Shown: piece after piece, positions 27,748 to 36,637 of the stretch
How the letters are laid out: each line of letters starts with the position of its first letter
Position numbering within the stretch: the stretch's first letter is position 1
Source of the DNA: Roseiarcus sp963813195
GTDB lineage: Bacteria > Pseudomonadota > Alphaproteobacteria > Rhizobiales > Beijerinckiaceae
NCBI GenBank assembly: GCA_963813195.1
Contig: CAWEYC010000021.1
Location: 1 to 64,000, forward strand
Reading direction: 5' to 3'
DNA: 64,000 nt
The notes under the pieces: generated by a model
Seen by the model: only the letters and a program-made list of their open reading frames with translations
Told to the model about the DNA's origin: nothing
Databases searched by the model: none
Program-made: the position numbers and the translations under genes

Positions 27748-29702
27748 CAGCGGCGATTCCCGCGCGTGCGTAGCGCCGCCGCTGCCGTCGTCTTCAGAAA
27801 TGAGCCCTTGGATGTAGACCAGCTCTTCAGAAGTCGCTCGAAGCGGGCCACCGATTCCCCTTCCTTGATCACGCCCTCCCAGCCGGACGCCGGCCACGGA
27901 CCGCAGCGGTCCGCCGGGAGAGCCTCCAGGAGATCGAGGAGATTCGACTGCAAGGTTGGATGGGCGCGCACCAGAACGGCGACACCATCGATGCCCGGCG
28001 GCGCCGTCTCGAAAGCGTCGCTGCCCATGACGCGGCCGCGCAGTTCTTCGAACACTTGGGCCGCCTCCGCGGGCACGAGCTGCTTCAGCTCCCCTTCGAA
28101 GGCCTGCACCGCAAGCTTCGACCCGAGCAGCTTTTCCACGACAGCGGCCAGGCGGCCCAACACCGAAGCCGCCCCGAAATAGTCCTTCCGGTCCTTGGTG
28201 ACGAAGAGGTACGGGCGAAGATCGACCTCGGCCAAGGACGGCGTGAGGCGTGCCCAGGCCCGGATCGCTTCCGCCGCCTTCCATTCCGCCAACACGGCGC
28301 TGTCCTTCGCCACGGTGTCCGACTTGGCGTCGTCGTCATCGACCGCCGCCTTCGAACCGCTGCGTTTACGTTTCGAAGCTTCCGCCACGTCGGCGGCGGC
28401 CGCTTCAAGGCCTGACAGGTCGGCGCAACGTCCATCGGGACTGCGGGCGCCAGCGCTCGCGATCTGGTCGAACAACCGCGACATGAACCGCTCGGCCAAC
28501 ATGAGCTTCGCCAGGACTGGGAGCTTGACCTCCTCGCCGAACCCGCGCGCCAGCGCCGTCTGGTGCCGCAGCATGAGCGTGTTCAAGAACCTCTTGATCT
28601 GCCGTGGATTGCCCTGGGTGCCGCTGGCGAGGATGGGGCCGATCTGATCGCTCAGCGTGAGCGCGTTCTGAACATCGCTGGCCTTGTCGCCGAGCGCGGT
28701 CCTGACGGTCTGCGCATCCAGGCCCGCGGTCGTCCACGGCCGCTTGAGCAGACAGCGCGCTGCCTCGATCAGTTTCGCATAGTCGGCGTCGTCGTCGGCG
28801 AGTTCCGCACCGATTAGGAGGAGCGTGACGTAGATGCGGGTCTCGGTCTCCCCCAGCGCCGGTATTCGGAACGGTATTTGGATCAGCTTCTCGAGATAGT
28901 TCCGCGCGTAGTCGCGGGGTCCGGTCGTGTCCGGCAGCTCGGGAAAATGCTTGCGCACCGAATATTCGATCATCGCCTCATCGGCGGCGACGACGAAAGC
29001 GGTGCGGTCCGTGAATACGAACAGGCGGACCGCTTCAAGTGTCTCGATGGCGGTGTCGGGAAGGCAGCGATCGAGATCGTCGATCAACACGATCAGCTGA
29101 TCGATTCCGGCCGCCTTCAGCAGACCCGTGAACGCCTTCCGGAACGCCTCGATCTCTTCCGGAACGTTCTTCGATTCGGCCGGCTTCAACAGCCCTTGCA
29201 CGCCATCGACAGCCTTGTCGTAGTTCTCCTTGGTCGCAAGCTTGGCGGGATCGGCGAAGACGCCCTTCACGGTGTCGATGACGGCGCCGATTTGGTCTGC
29301 CGTCGGAATGCCCGTCATGGCGGTGAACGCCAGACCGCCACCGTGGCGGGCGATCTTGAGCCAATCGATCCGGCGCAAGATATCTGTGACCGCCGCCGCC
29401 GCTTTCGATAGCAATGGACGCTTCTCGAGCAAACCGGTGACGATGCCCTCGATCAACGCGATCTTGGCGTCCTCGAACCCCTGGAACCGCCATCCGTTGA
29501 ACTTGAGACAGAGGACGCCGTCCTGGTCCGCGAGGCCGCTTTCGATCATCTCGAGGATGCTGGACTTCCCCGCGCCCCAATCGCCGTGAACGCCAATCGT
29601 CACCGGGCGCTCTGGCTTCTCCCGCAGCAACGCGATGATGGTCTTGGCGATCGCTTCGTTGTTAAGGAGATCGACTTTCGTTTCGTTGTCGGTCAGTATC
29701 AC
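27747..29702 (-). CDS. qatA: KAP-family P-loop ATPase, Qat component A
   Basis: A 651-residue KAP NTPase. Walker A is GVHGDWGAGKSSIL (about 38-50); a Walker B of the KAP type, LIVLIDDLDRCLPD, lies near residue 205, followed by FVVAADEAMIEYSVRKHF and the RQIKRFLNTLMLRHQ sensor region. KAP ATPases are large signalling switches often linked to phage sensing. It is the first of four overlapping genes (qatA to qatD). The start codon is GTG, with GGGGGA upstream. A 170-base AT-richer gap separates it from the parB-like gene upstream on the same strand, so the operon may have its own promoter or extend further back. Confidence 0.92.
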   Translation of the reverse strand: MILTDNETKVDLLNNEAIAKTIIALLREKPERPVTIGVHGDWGAGKSSILEMIESGLADQDGVLCLKFNGWRFQGFEDAKIALIEGIVTGLLEKRPLLSKAAAAVTDILRRIDWLKIARHGGGLAFTAMTGIPTADQIGAVIDTVKGVFADPAKLATKENYDKAVDGVQGLLKPAESKNVPEEIEAFRKAFTGLLKAAGIDQLIVLIDDLDRCLPDTAIETLEAVRLFVFTDRTAFVVAADEAMIEYSVRKHFPELPDTTGPRDYARNYLEKLIQIPFRIPALGETETRIYVTLLLIGAELADDDADYAKLIEAARCLLKRPWTTAGLDAQTVRTALGDKASDVQNALTLSDQIGPILASGTQGNPRQIKRFLNTLMLRHQTALARGFGEEVKLPVLAKLMLAERFMSRLFDQIASAGARSPDGRCADLSGLEAAAADVAEASKRKRSGSKAAVDDDDAKSDTVAKDSAVLAEWKAAEAIRAWARLTPSLAEVDLRPYLFVTKDRKDYFGAASVLGRLAAVVEKLLGSKLAVQAFEGELKQLVPAEAAQVFEELRGRVMGSDAFETAPPGIDGVAVLVRAHPTLQSNLLDLLEALPADRCGPWPASGWEGVIKEGESVARFERLLKSWSTSKGSFLKTTAAAALRTRGNRR

Positions 29703-29872
29703 TCTGTTTCCCCCAGCCGACGCTCACTCAGCCTCGCGACGACTAATTTTTCTTTACAACCGACGATGCCGCAACGCGGGGCTTTTCGCTAGGTAGGTTC
29801 TTGCGACGCCACTCGTTATGAATAAATTCCATGCCTTGTCAGATCTTGAGGTCACGCCCTTAAATCACCAAC

Positions 29873-30820
29873 CTACAAAAGCGCACTGCGGAGCGATTGC
29901 AATAACGACTCTGCTTCGTCGATCTTCTTCAGGATATCTACATCCCCTTTGAGTTCCTGCAGGGTCGAGAAAGGGACCTTTTTCATCGCGTCAACTGCAG
30001 CTTCAAGATCGCCGGAAAGGCCGCCCTTGACTGGCTTGGGTGCGGGCCCAAGGCGCAACATTGCCGACTCTAAATCGCCAGCGTCGCTCAGAAACTGTGA
30101 ACGCGCGACTGGGTCGGGCAAGATTGTGCGAAGCTTCCGAAGGTCTTTTGAATTGGTAATGCGTTTCTGATTGACCTTCTTGATCACCGCCTCAATAACA
30201 GTCGGCGTCAGTAGTTTCTTGCTCACCCCCATCAACTCACGTGACCAGGTGATTGCGGCGCTGGGGTCACGGAGACTGGTAAATTTTTCCGAGAGCTCGA
30301 ACACATCGACCAGCTTGTCGAGCTCACGCACCGTGATGCCGAGAATGTTGGCTGCGCTCGATCGGCCCATCATGTCGACTAGGCGATAGGCCACCATTTC
30401 CTTTTCCTTGGCGTCCCATTCCTTCCGCTGGCGATGGATATAGATCCAGACCCGAAGTCGATCCTCTTCGCTCAAGGTTCGATCGGTAACCTCGATTGGG
30501 ATCTGCCGATAATCTTCCTTCCCCTGTTCCACCAGAACCTGCGAGTTGGTCCACCGGCGGTCGCCGTCGATGATTCGGAACTTTCCCGGTAAGTCAGGGT
30601 GGGGCTCGACAAGTAGGGGTTCGAAAAGGCCGCCATTCGCTTCTATCTGTCGCTGCAGCTCTTCATCGATCTTCGGACCCATGCGGGGCTGCTTTTCGTT
30701 CGGCACGATGTCGTCGATATCGGCCTTGGTCCGGTATGTGCGCAGGACGGTGCGATCGAGCCGACGCTCCTGAAGATTGATGACATTGTTGCGGTCCGGA
30801 ATGACCTGCGGGTTCGTCAT
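29873..30820 (-). CDS. ParB/Srx-fold protein paired with a DUF2130 protein
   Basis: A 315-residue ParB-like protein. The N-terminal ParB/sulfiredoxin fold reads DDIVPNEKQPRMGPKIDEELQRQIEANGGLFEPLLVEPH, with the nucleotide-loop variant IIDGDRRWTNSQ in place of the usual GERRWRA. A helical region with ILGITVRELDKLVDVFELSEKF, probably a helix-turn-helix, and a C-terminal helical domain follow. Such folds bind CTP or DNA in partition proteins, but there is no ParA next to it. Its start overlaps the upstream DUF2130 gene by four bases, so the two act together; the qat operon follows downstream. Confidence 0.8.
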   Translation of the reverse strand: MTNPQVIPDRNNVINLQERRLDRTVLRTYRTKADIDDIVPNEKQPRMGPKIDEELQRQIEANGGLFEPLLVEPHPDLPGKFRIIDGDRRWTNSQVLVEQGKEDYRQIPIEVTDRTLSEEDRLRVWIYIHRQRKEWDAKEKEMVAYRLVDMMGRSSAANILGITVRELDKLVDVFELSEKFTSLRDPSAAITWSRELMGVSKKLLTPTVIEAVIKKVNQKRITNSKDLRKLRTILPDPVARSQFLSDAGDLESAMLRLGPAPKPVKGGLSGDLEAAVDAMKKVPFSTLQELKGDVDILKKIDEAESLLQSLRSALL

Positions 30821-32433
30821 TGAGGGCTCTCTAGCGCGGACGCCGTACCGATGATCGAGTTGATCTGATTGCGCAATTCAGCCTGCACTTTCATGGCTGA
30901 GCGGATGGCAAGGCCCTGTTGCTTCCAAACGGTTTCGTGCGCTTTGACCTCCTTCGCCTGAATATCCAGAAGCGACTCCGCCAGTTCGTCCAGCCGCGCG
31001 AATGAGTCGGCGCACTGCTGGGAAGTGATGAAGCTGTACAGGGCCGCGGTCTTCTGGGTCCGTTCGGCGTTGCTCATGCGCAGCGTGTGAGATTGAACCA
31101 GATGGGCGCGAACGAGCTGGATGAGGGCGACGACTCGCGCCGGGCAGGCGATCACGACGCCGTCCTGGATATGCAGTTGTCGGGCGCCAGCCGGGAACTT
31201 GCTGGACGACAACACGGCATGGTCGGCCTGCGCACTTAACTGGTCCGACCGCAGTTTGGTCACGAAATCATTCCGCCACGCGTTGTGGTTCTTCGAATCA
31301 TAGATGATCGTGCCGCACTCCTGTCCATTGTGAATGACGGTGTGCAGGATGTCTGCGCCTTGCTGGCCCTTCGTCACGCGCACGATGCGATCACCGTCGA
31401 ACTCAGCCTTCAGCGCTTCGTACAGATTGATTTCGGCGCCTTCGCCGAGCTCTTCGGCGGTCTTCTTCTCGAGGGCGCGCTGCAGCTCCTCTACCTTGTT
31501 GGCCAACTTCTGGCGCTCTTCGAACGTGGCCGATTTTTCGGAGTTGATAGCGGCTGTCTTGTCGGCCTCCAGGGCCTCACGCTGTTCTTGCAGCCGTGCA
31601 TTGAGCTGGGTTTGGTGGGATTCCTGGAGGCTCTTCGCCGTCGCCTCCGCAGCGTCCGCCTTGGCTTCGGCGTTCGCCTTGGCCTGTTCAGCGGCGCCAA
31701 TCTGAACCTTGGCTGCGGCTTCGACGGCCGCGCTGACTTCAGCACGGATCTCCACTTCACGGGCGTCCGCCTTCGCCTGGGCGTCCGCCAGGGCTTGTTC
31801 GCTGGTCAGTCTGGCTTGCGTCAATTCCGCCTTCAGCGCCTCGCCGGCGTTTTCGGCGGTCACTTTCTGAGCCTCGACTTCCGCCATCCGGCTCGCGGCC
31901 GCTTCCGTGGCGATGCGCGCCGCCTCTAAGCGGATCGCATCCTCTTGCGCCGCCGCGTCCGCCTTCACCTTCTCGATCGCGGCGGCCAATTCGCGGTGCG
32001 CCTCTTCGAGTTGACCCTGAAGTGCAGTCCTTGCCGCCTCGGCGTTTGCCTTCTCGGTTGCTGCCTCAGTAATCTTGGTTCGAAGTGCCTCTTGAGCCGC
32101 AACACGGGCTGCTTCCGCCGCTTCGACCTGCGTCTTCGACTGGAGCTCAGCAGCCAGACGGGCCTGTTCTCGGGCCTCGGTGATTTTTTGGTCGGCGTCT
32201 AGCCGTGCCCGCTCTAGGGCCTCCGTCTTCTCGGTGTCGAACCTCTCCTGCAGCCGCGCGGTAATCGCAGCAGACTGCGCATGCTCACGCGCCTGCAGCC
32301 GCTCGGCGATCTCGTCGGCACGATCGGACGGGATGGGCTGCTCGCAAACCGGACAGACGTCGTCGACCGGATGAAGGTGGTGGATCGGATTGGAACGTAT
32401 GGTCGACGCTACTGAGGTCTGCGGGCTCGCCAT
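30817..32433 (-). CDS. DUF2130 protein with long coiled coil
   Basis: A 538-residue protein. A short N-terminal zinc-knuckle-like CPVCEQP motif is followed by about 270 residues of Ala/Glu/Lys/Arg heptads, a long coiled coil. The C-terminal DUF2130 domain contains GTIIYDSKNHNAWRNDFVTKL, the family's restriction-endonuclease-like core where an ExK-type motif is expected; here DSK replaces the acidic-lysine pair. The ATG at 32433 is fixed by GGAGG five bases upstream. DUF2130 proteins are suspected nucleases, but no reaction is established. Overlap with the ParB-like gene marks a two-gene unit. Confidence 0.8.
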   Translation of the reverse strand: MASPQTSVASTIRSNPIHHLHPVDDVCPVCEQPIPSDRADEIAERLQAREHAQSAAITARLQERFDTEKTEALERARLDADQKITEAREQARLAAELQSKTQVEAAEAARVAAQEALRTKITEAATEKANAEAARTALQGQLEEAHRELAAAIEKVKADAAAQEDAIRLEAARIATEAAASRMAEVEAQKVTAENAGEALKAELTQARLTSEQALADAQAKADAREVEIRAEVSAAVEAAAKVQIGAAEQAKANAEAKADAAEATAKSLQESHQTQLNARLQEQREALEADKTAAINSEKSATFEERQKLANKVEELQRALEKKTAEELGEGAEINLYEALKAEFDGDRIVRVTKGQQGADILHTVIHNGQECGTIIYDSKNHNAWRNDFVTKLRSDQLSAQADHAVLSSSKFPAGARQLHIQDGVVIACPARVVALIQLVRAHLVQSHTLRMSNAERTQKTAALYSFITSQQCADSFARLDELAESLLDIQAKEVKAHETVWKQQGLAIRSAMKVQAELRNQINSIIGTASALESPQ

Positions 32434-32548
32434 GACGGCCTCCAAAATTCTCTAGGTCCTATTTTCTCCTACTTGATCCTGAAGTCAATCCCTCTTACGC
32501 TGATGTGGTCGGGCGGATCGTCCGCGAGCCGACACAGGAGGTGTAATA

Positions 32549-32740
32549 GTGGCTAAGACCTACAAGCCGGGGCAACAGGCCCCGATCTCGGGCGAGTTCG
32601 GTATCGTGGGCCCTCGTGGCGGCGCGACCGGTCAAGAACGGACGGCGGTTCAAGGGCGCCCGCTCCCGCCAACGCCCAAGCCCGGCCAGCGCTACGTCGT
32701 CGATCGCCCGGCTCACAACGGGGCGGGCAAGTCGAAGTGA
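32549..32740 (+). CDS. YjzC-like small protein
   Basis: A 63-residue basic protein matching the YjzC-like pattern: KPGQQAPISGEFGIVGPRGGATGQERTAVQGRPLPPTPKPGQRY. The family is small, widespread and of unknown function. The GTG start at 32549 is supported by AGGAGG at 32536-32541. It is divergent from the DUF2130 gene; the roughly 115 bases between them must carry both promoters. The glycine- and proline-rich composition suggests a flexible or ligand-threading peptide, but nothing more can be said. Confidence 0.75.
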   Translation: MAKTYKPGQQAPISGEFGIVGPRGGATGQERTAVQGRPLPPTPKPGQRYVVDRPAHNGAGKSK

Positions 32741-32848
32741 ACGAGGAATGGAGCCGGCGCCAATGTCCTGGCGTCGGCTCCGATCGCCCTACGGAATTGC
32801 CCATGGTCTCTAACCGCTGCGCAGGATGATCTCGGCAGGAGTGGCCGT

Positions 32849-33583
32849 ATGAAGGTGTTCCGCTGGAAGAACTGCTACGCCGACGTGGCGGCATCGAAAC
32901 ACGGGATTACCGTGCAATCATTCTTCGACGATGTGATCGCCCCCGCGATCCGCGCCCTTGAGGAGAAGATCGCCGAGCTAGGCCGCAGTGACAATCCTGG
33001 CGACGCCTTCGCTCAGGCCGACATGGAGGACGTGCTGAAAGAGACGAAAATGGCTTTCAGCCTTTCGATCCAGTCCATCTGGGAGCGTCAATTACGTGGC
33101 TATCTGCGCGGATGCGCAGAGGAGCTGCGTCCCAGCGACGGCTTGGCTGCACAGGTAGCGAAGGGGAATTGGGAGAAGCTATGCGCCCTGTTCTTAGAAC
33201 TGCGTGGCATCCGTTTCGACGCCTTCCCGAGCTTTGCCGAGCTAGAGACGCTCCACCTCCTCGGAAACGTCTGCCGGCACGGCGACGGGCCATCGGCCGT
33301 TGAACTGGCCAAGCGCTGTCCCGAGCTGTGGCGGCGGGTGTACCCGCCCATGCCGTTCGGGGATCAGCCGCCCGATTCCGGGCCGTCGCCCGTCGCGCTG
33401 ATGGACGTGCCCGCCGAAAGGCTCCGGACGTTCGTCGCGGCGATCGCCACCTTCTGGGACGATGCGGAATATATCTGCAACGAGAGCATCGAGCGGAAGC
33501 ATCCGAGCCTCGAAGCCAAGCTCGCGCGAGAACGTGCGGAGCGGTGCTGGCGGCCACAGGCCCCGCTCAATGGCTGCGCTTAG
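32849..33583 (+). CDS. Hypothetical protein, HEPN-like features
   Basis: A 244-residue, mostly helical protein with no named family. FSLSIQSIWERQLRGYLRG (about 70-88) and LHLLGNVCRHGDGPSAVEL (about 135-153) form two helices; the NVCRHGDG segment resembles the His-containing helix of HEPN-type RNase folds, but the classical RX4-6H spacing is not met. The stop at 33583 is two bases before the ATG of the next gene, which carries a clearer HEPN motif, so the two are probably translated as a unit. The position among defence genes makes an anti-phage or toxin role possible; that is inference. Confidence 0.6.
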   Translation: MKVFRWKNCYADVAASKHGITVQSFFDDVIAPAIRALEEKIAELGRSDNPGDAFAQADMEDVLKETKMAFSLSIQSIWERQLRGYLRGCAEELRPSDGLAAQVAKGNWEKLCALFLELRGIRFDAFPSFAELETLHLLGNVCRHGDGPSAVELAKRCPELWRRVYPPMPFGDQPPDSGPSPVALMDVPAERLRTFVAAIATFWDDAEYICNESIERKHPSLEAKLARERAERCWRPQAPLNGCA

Positions 33584-33585
33584 CG

Positions 33586-34899
33586 ATGGCGGCGGATCAG
33601 CAGCTCCTCGACGCCTTGGCCGCCCTATGGCGCATTCCGCGGCCGGGCCCGGACAACCTCCTGTCGGCGCCGACCTTCGTCGCGCTGAGCGAGCTCTGCG
33701 ACCGGCGCTATGGTCGTGGCGAGGCGACATTCGCGCTGAGCAGCGCGCTCAGGTCACTCGGCCTGCCATGCGGGCTCCCGCTCGACCAATCGGGGCTCGC
33801 GCTCGATTTGCCGACGGCCGCGGCCGCGCTCGACGCAGCCTACACGCGCGTGATGACGGTGCGCCGACACATCTGCCCGCTCGATCTGGCCGACGATTTG
33901 CCGCCGATGACGTTCGGCGGCGCGCGAGTTGCCCAGTTCACCGCCGAGGAATTGGCGAAGCTGTTCGATGCGCCGAGGCTCGCGCGCAATTTCCCGGCGC
34001 TGCCGTTCGAGTCCAAGCGCCTTGCCCAGTTCCATTGGCTGGTGGTCGAGGAAGAAGTCGAGGTCGATCCGCGCCCCGAGGCGCGCGCGACCCCGTTTAT
34101 GTTCGTGGATATGCGCCGGGACTTCGGCGAGATCGAGCCCCATCTCGGCCGGTTCCCGCCGGCCGTTGAAGGCGCGCTCTTTTTCCTGCTGCTAGCCCGG
34201 TGGGAGGAGTGGTCGACAATGCAGGAGGTCGATTGGCGCGGCTTCCGCATACCGTGGATCTACACGCTAGACGAAGACATCTTTGTCAGGCCGGCGCGGC
34301 CCCCAAGCCCCGATAGCCTCTCGCTTGAGCCCTGGATCGTCGAAGACCATTGGGGTGAAGAGATCGAGCTGGAACGGCCGAGCGCGTTGCCGCTCGACGA
34401 CAGCGCCAAGGCCGAGCTGCCACTCTTCACCGACGCGGCCTGGACCGAGTTGCAGGCAGCGCGCGCGACGCCACTCTTTGAGACACCGGTGGCGCATTTC
34501 CTTGTTCGAGCCTTCCTCGCCGACGGCATCGACGAGGTGATGGCTCACATGACCGCGATCGAGGCGGCGCTCGGCCTGGAAATGGATCATAAGCGCAAGC
34601 TACGGCCCAAGCCTGACCCGCACCCGAAGCCGTCGGCAACCGAACGGGTTGCCGCCCGGATCGGCGCAGCGCTCACAGATGCCAAGGCAGTGCAGGACTA
34701 TAAGGACCTGTTCGAGCTGCGCAGCGCGTTCGTCCACGGCAGGGGCGGACTACAGAAGATCTTGACGCCGCAACGCGTTCTAGCGCGCAACCTCGCGCGG
34801 CGTGTGGCGCGTGCGTTGGTCGCGCTAGCTGCGCACCCGATGCGCTCACGGGCGCACGTGTTGACCGACCTTCTCAATCAAGGCGTCTCCTATCTATAG
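33586..34899 (+). CDS. Hypothetical protein with C-terminal ApeA-like HEPN motif
   Basis: A 437-residue protein. The N-terminal 340 residues are not assigned. Near residues 373-385, the sequence LFELRSAFVHGRG gives the RX4H motif of HEPN ribonucleases and closely resembles the Apea-like HEPN family (LRSxxVHG). HEPN domains are metal-independent RNases common in abortive-infection and toxin systems. The ATG at 33586 lies two bases after the previous stop with no good ribosome site of its own, which suggests translational coupling; the frame is open further back to 33328 inside the previous gene. Confidence 0.7.
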   Translation: MAADQQLLDALAALWRIPRPGPDNLLSAPTFVALSELCDRRYGRGEATFALSSALRSLGLPCGLPLDQSGLALDLPTAAAALDAAYTRVMTVRRHICPLDLADDLPPMTFGGARVAQFTAEELAKLFDAPRLARNFPALPFESKRLAQFHWLVVEEEVEVDPRPEARATPFMFVDMRRDFGEIEPHLGRFPPAVEGALFFLLLARWEEWSTMQEVDWRGFRIPWIYTLDEDIFVRPARPPSPDSLSLEPWIVEDHWGEEIELERPSALPLDDSAKAELPLFTDAAWTELQAARATPLFETPVAHFLVRAFLADGIDEVMAHMTAIEAALGLEMDHKRKLRPKPDPHPKPSATERVAARIGAALTDAKAVQDYKDLFELRSAFVHGRGGLQKILTPQRVLARNLARRVARALVALAAHPMRSRAHVLTDLLNQGVSYL

Positions 34900-34945
34900 A
34901 ACAGACCGCCCCGTCCCTGACCTTCCAGCAACGTAGGATTTCCTC

Positions 34946-35461
34946 GTGTCTGATTCCGCTGCTCCAAAGGGCTTTGACGTTCGGCCGCACCTGGAAGTAT
35001 TCGCTCGCACCATCAGCCGCGAACCACTTGGTCTTGCCTTTCATCGACCGGAGGGTTGGGCGACACCGACCCGATGTTTTGAGAACGCCGTCCGTCAAGC
35101 GAAACAGAAGGGCGGTCGCGCGTTGTTCGGCTGGATGTTCCATTATCGCGTGGTGGAGGACATTCCCGGCCCTGGCTACCTCATCGCGGTGCACCACGCA
35201 GCTTGGCACTCACCGACGGGTCAATTGGTCGATGTAACCCCACTGCATGACGATCCGAAGCATCAGCCGATTTCACCAGGCGGTGATGTGCTGTTCCTTG
35301 TAGATACGAACGCGCAGCCGATTGCGGTGGGCTCGACGGTCGGACCCAGGCCCTCGAGATTCTATGCGCTCGACGCCGACGAGCGCCTCGTCGCCTACGT
35401 CCGGCGGCTGCAGGAGGCTGAAGACGAGGCTTGCCGTAACCTTTACCCGGGTGGCCGCTGA
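34946..35461 (+). CDS. Hypothetical protein with possible cysteine-protease-like fold
   Basis: A 171-residue protein. TRCFENAVRQAKQKGG (Cys44), then GYLIAVHHAAWHSPTGQLVDVTP (His83/84, Asp96) has the order Cys, His, Asp of a papain/transglutaminase-like site. The block HxxWxSPxGxLVDVTP recurs in a family of uncharacterised bacterial proteins I recall with this layout. The catalytic reading is inference from motif order only. A GTG start at 34946 has AGGA six bases upstream. It stands alone between the HEPN pair and the PIN toxin-antitoxin unit. Confidence 0.55.
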   Translation: MSDSAAPKGFDVRPHLEVFARTISREPLGLAFHRPEGWATPTRCFENAVRQAKQKGGRALFGWMFHYRVVEDIPGPGYLIAVHHAAWHSPTGQLVDVTPLHDDPKHQPISPGGDVLFLVDTNAQPIAVGSTVGPRPSRFYALDADERLVAYVRRLQEAEDEACRNLYPGGR

Positions 35462-35566
35462 GTTTGTCCGAATGCCTCAGGCCGTCCGCGCCGGAGACGC
35501 CAAGATGACACATTCCACTGTCGGAGAGAACGACTGGCGCCCGAGGCCGCACCAGGCTTTCAGATA

Positions 35567-35595
35567 TTGCACTTAGAATCGATCGTCGCTATGTT
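35567..35595 (+). promoter_or_regulatory. Sigma-70-type promoter of the toxin-antitoxin operon
   Basis: TTGCAC (35567-35572) and TATGTT (35590-35595) are separated by exactly 17 bases and lie 21 bases before the antitoxin ATG, with a strong AAAGGAGG ribosome site between. This is one of the clearest promoters in the window. Confidence 0.65.
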
Positions 35596-35616
35596 AAGCA
35601 GGAAAGGAGGCCGACC

Positions 35617-36063
35617 ATGACCGCTCAAGTGCTTCAGTTCGTCGAACTGTCCGACGCCGACCGCAAGGAAACCGGCCGCCTTGGGAAGCTCGGCAAGGGT
35701 GACCAGTTCGAGGTCCACATCAAGCGCCGCGGCGGTGGCGATCAGACATTGTCCTTGCCGCCAGACGCCGCGTCACTGATCGAATCCCTTCTCGGCCATT
35801 TGTCTCAGGGCGAACGGGTCGCAGTCCTGACCGAAGACCGGGAACTGAGCCCGAACGATGCGGCGAGCATTCTCGGCGTCTCGCGTCCTCTGGTGGTCCA
35901 CCGCATGGACGTCGGCGATCTGCCCTTTCGCTACGTCGGCAAGCATCGCCGCGCGACCCTGAGAGACATTCTTGCCCTGAAGACCAAGATCGACGCCCAG
36001 CGCGCGGCTATGGAGGCCCTTGCCGACGATGCCGAAGACCTCAAACAGCGCTATGGCGTTTGA
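35617..36063 (+). CDS. Helix-turn-helix antitoxin (excisionase-type) of a PIN pair
   Basis: A 148-residue antitoxin. The N-terminal half is a small domain (VLQFVELSDADRKETGRLG); the middle holds an excisionase/MerR-like helix-turn-helix, LSPNDAASILGVSRPLVVHRMDVGDLPFRYVGKHRRATLRDIL, typical of antitoxins paired with PIN toxins. It would bind and mask the toxin and repress the promoter just upstream. AAAGGAGG at 35604-35611 gives strong initiation, fitting the need for excess antitoxin. It overlaps the toxin gene by 11 bases. Confidence 0.85.
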   Translation: MTAQVLQFVELSDADRKETGRLGKLGKGDQFEVHIKRRGGGDQTLSLPPDAASLIESLLGHLSQGERVAVLTEDRELSPNDAASILGVSRPLVVHRMDVGDLPFRYVGKHRRATLRDILALKTKIDAQRAAMEALADDAEDLKQRYGV

Positions 36064-36628
36064 GCCTTCGGTCGCCGTCTTCGACGCCTGCATCCTTTAT
36101 CCCTTCCATCTCAGGAACATCGTCGTCCAAGCCTCAGTAGACCGCTTGGTCGAAGCGCGCTGGACCGACGAGATCCACGACGAATGGATTCGCAATCTGG
36201 CGGCTGACGCTCCGACCATCCCATTCGAACGCTTGCAGACGACCCGCCGGCTGATGAACGACGCGCTGCCGGGGGCGACCGTCAGCGAGTATGAAGACCT
36301 CATCCCAACGGTGAGTCTCCCCGATCCCGATGACCGCCATGTCGTCGCGGCCGCCATCGCTGCCGGCGCCTCCATCATCCTCACCTGGAACCTGCGAGAC
36401 TTTCCTGCGACGGCGCTGAAAAAGTACGGCCTGCGAAGACAGACCCCCGACGCCTTTCTCGCTGGCCTCTATGACGAAGCCCCGGACCTGACGGTCGGCT
36501 CCCTGGCGAATGCCCGGCGCAATCTGAACAAGTCGCGGGTATCGGCGTCGGATTTCATCGATATCCTCAACAATCAGAAGCTCGGCCAACTTGCGAAGTG
36601 CGTGCGGAGCCATTTGACCGATCTCTAG
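36053..36628 (+). CDS. PIN-domain ribonuclease toxin
   Basis: A 191-residue PIN-domain protein. Acidic metal-binding positions are Asp in AVFDACILYP near the N terminus, Glu in IHDEWIRNL, the pair in LPDPDDRHVVAAA and the TWNLRDFP block. PIN toxins cleave RNA in a metal-dependent way. The start is the ATG at 36053, within the antitoxin's last codons; an upstream in-frame ATG at 36020 would add residues of no similarity. The C-terminal extension (LTVGSLANARRNLNKSRVSASDFIDIL) matches the longer PIN_3-type subgroup. Confidence 0.87.
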   Translation: MAFEPSVAVFDACILYPFHLRNIVVQASVDRLVEARWTDEIHDEWIRNLAADAPTIPFERLQTTRRLMNDALPGATVSEYEDLIPTVSLPDPDDRHVVAAAIAAGASIILTWNLRDFPATALKKYGLRRQTPDAFLAGLYDEAPDLTVGSLANARRNLNKSRVSASDFIDILNNQKLGQLAKCVRSHLTDL

Positions 36629-36637
36629 GGCGGAAAC

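Noticed and set aside
26860..28284. QatB as a 474-residue protein
   Set aside because: The extra N-terminal part lies inside qatA in another frame; the ATG overlapping the qatA stop gives the normal operon layout.
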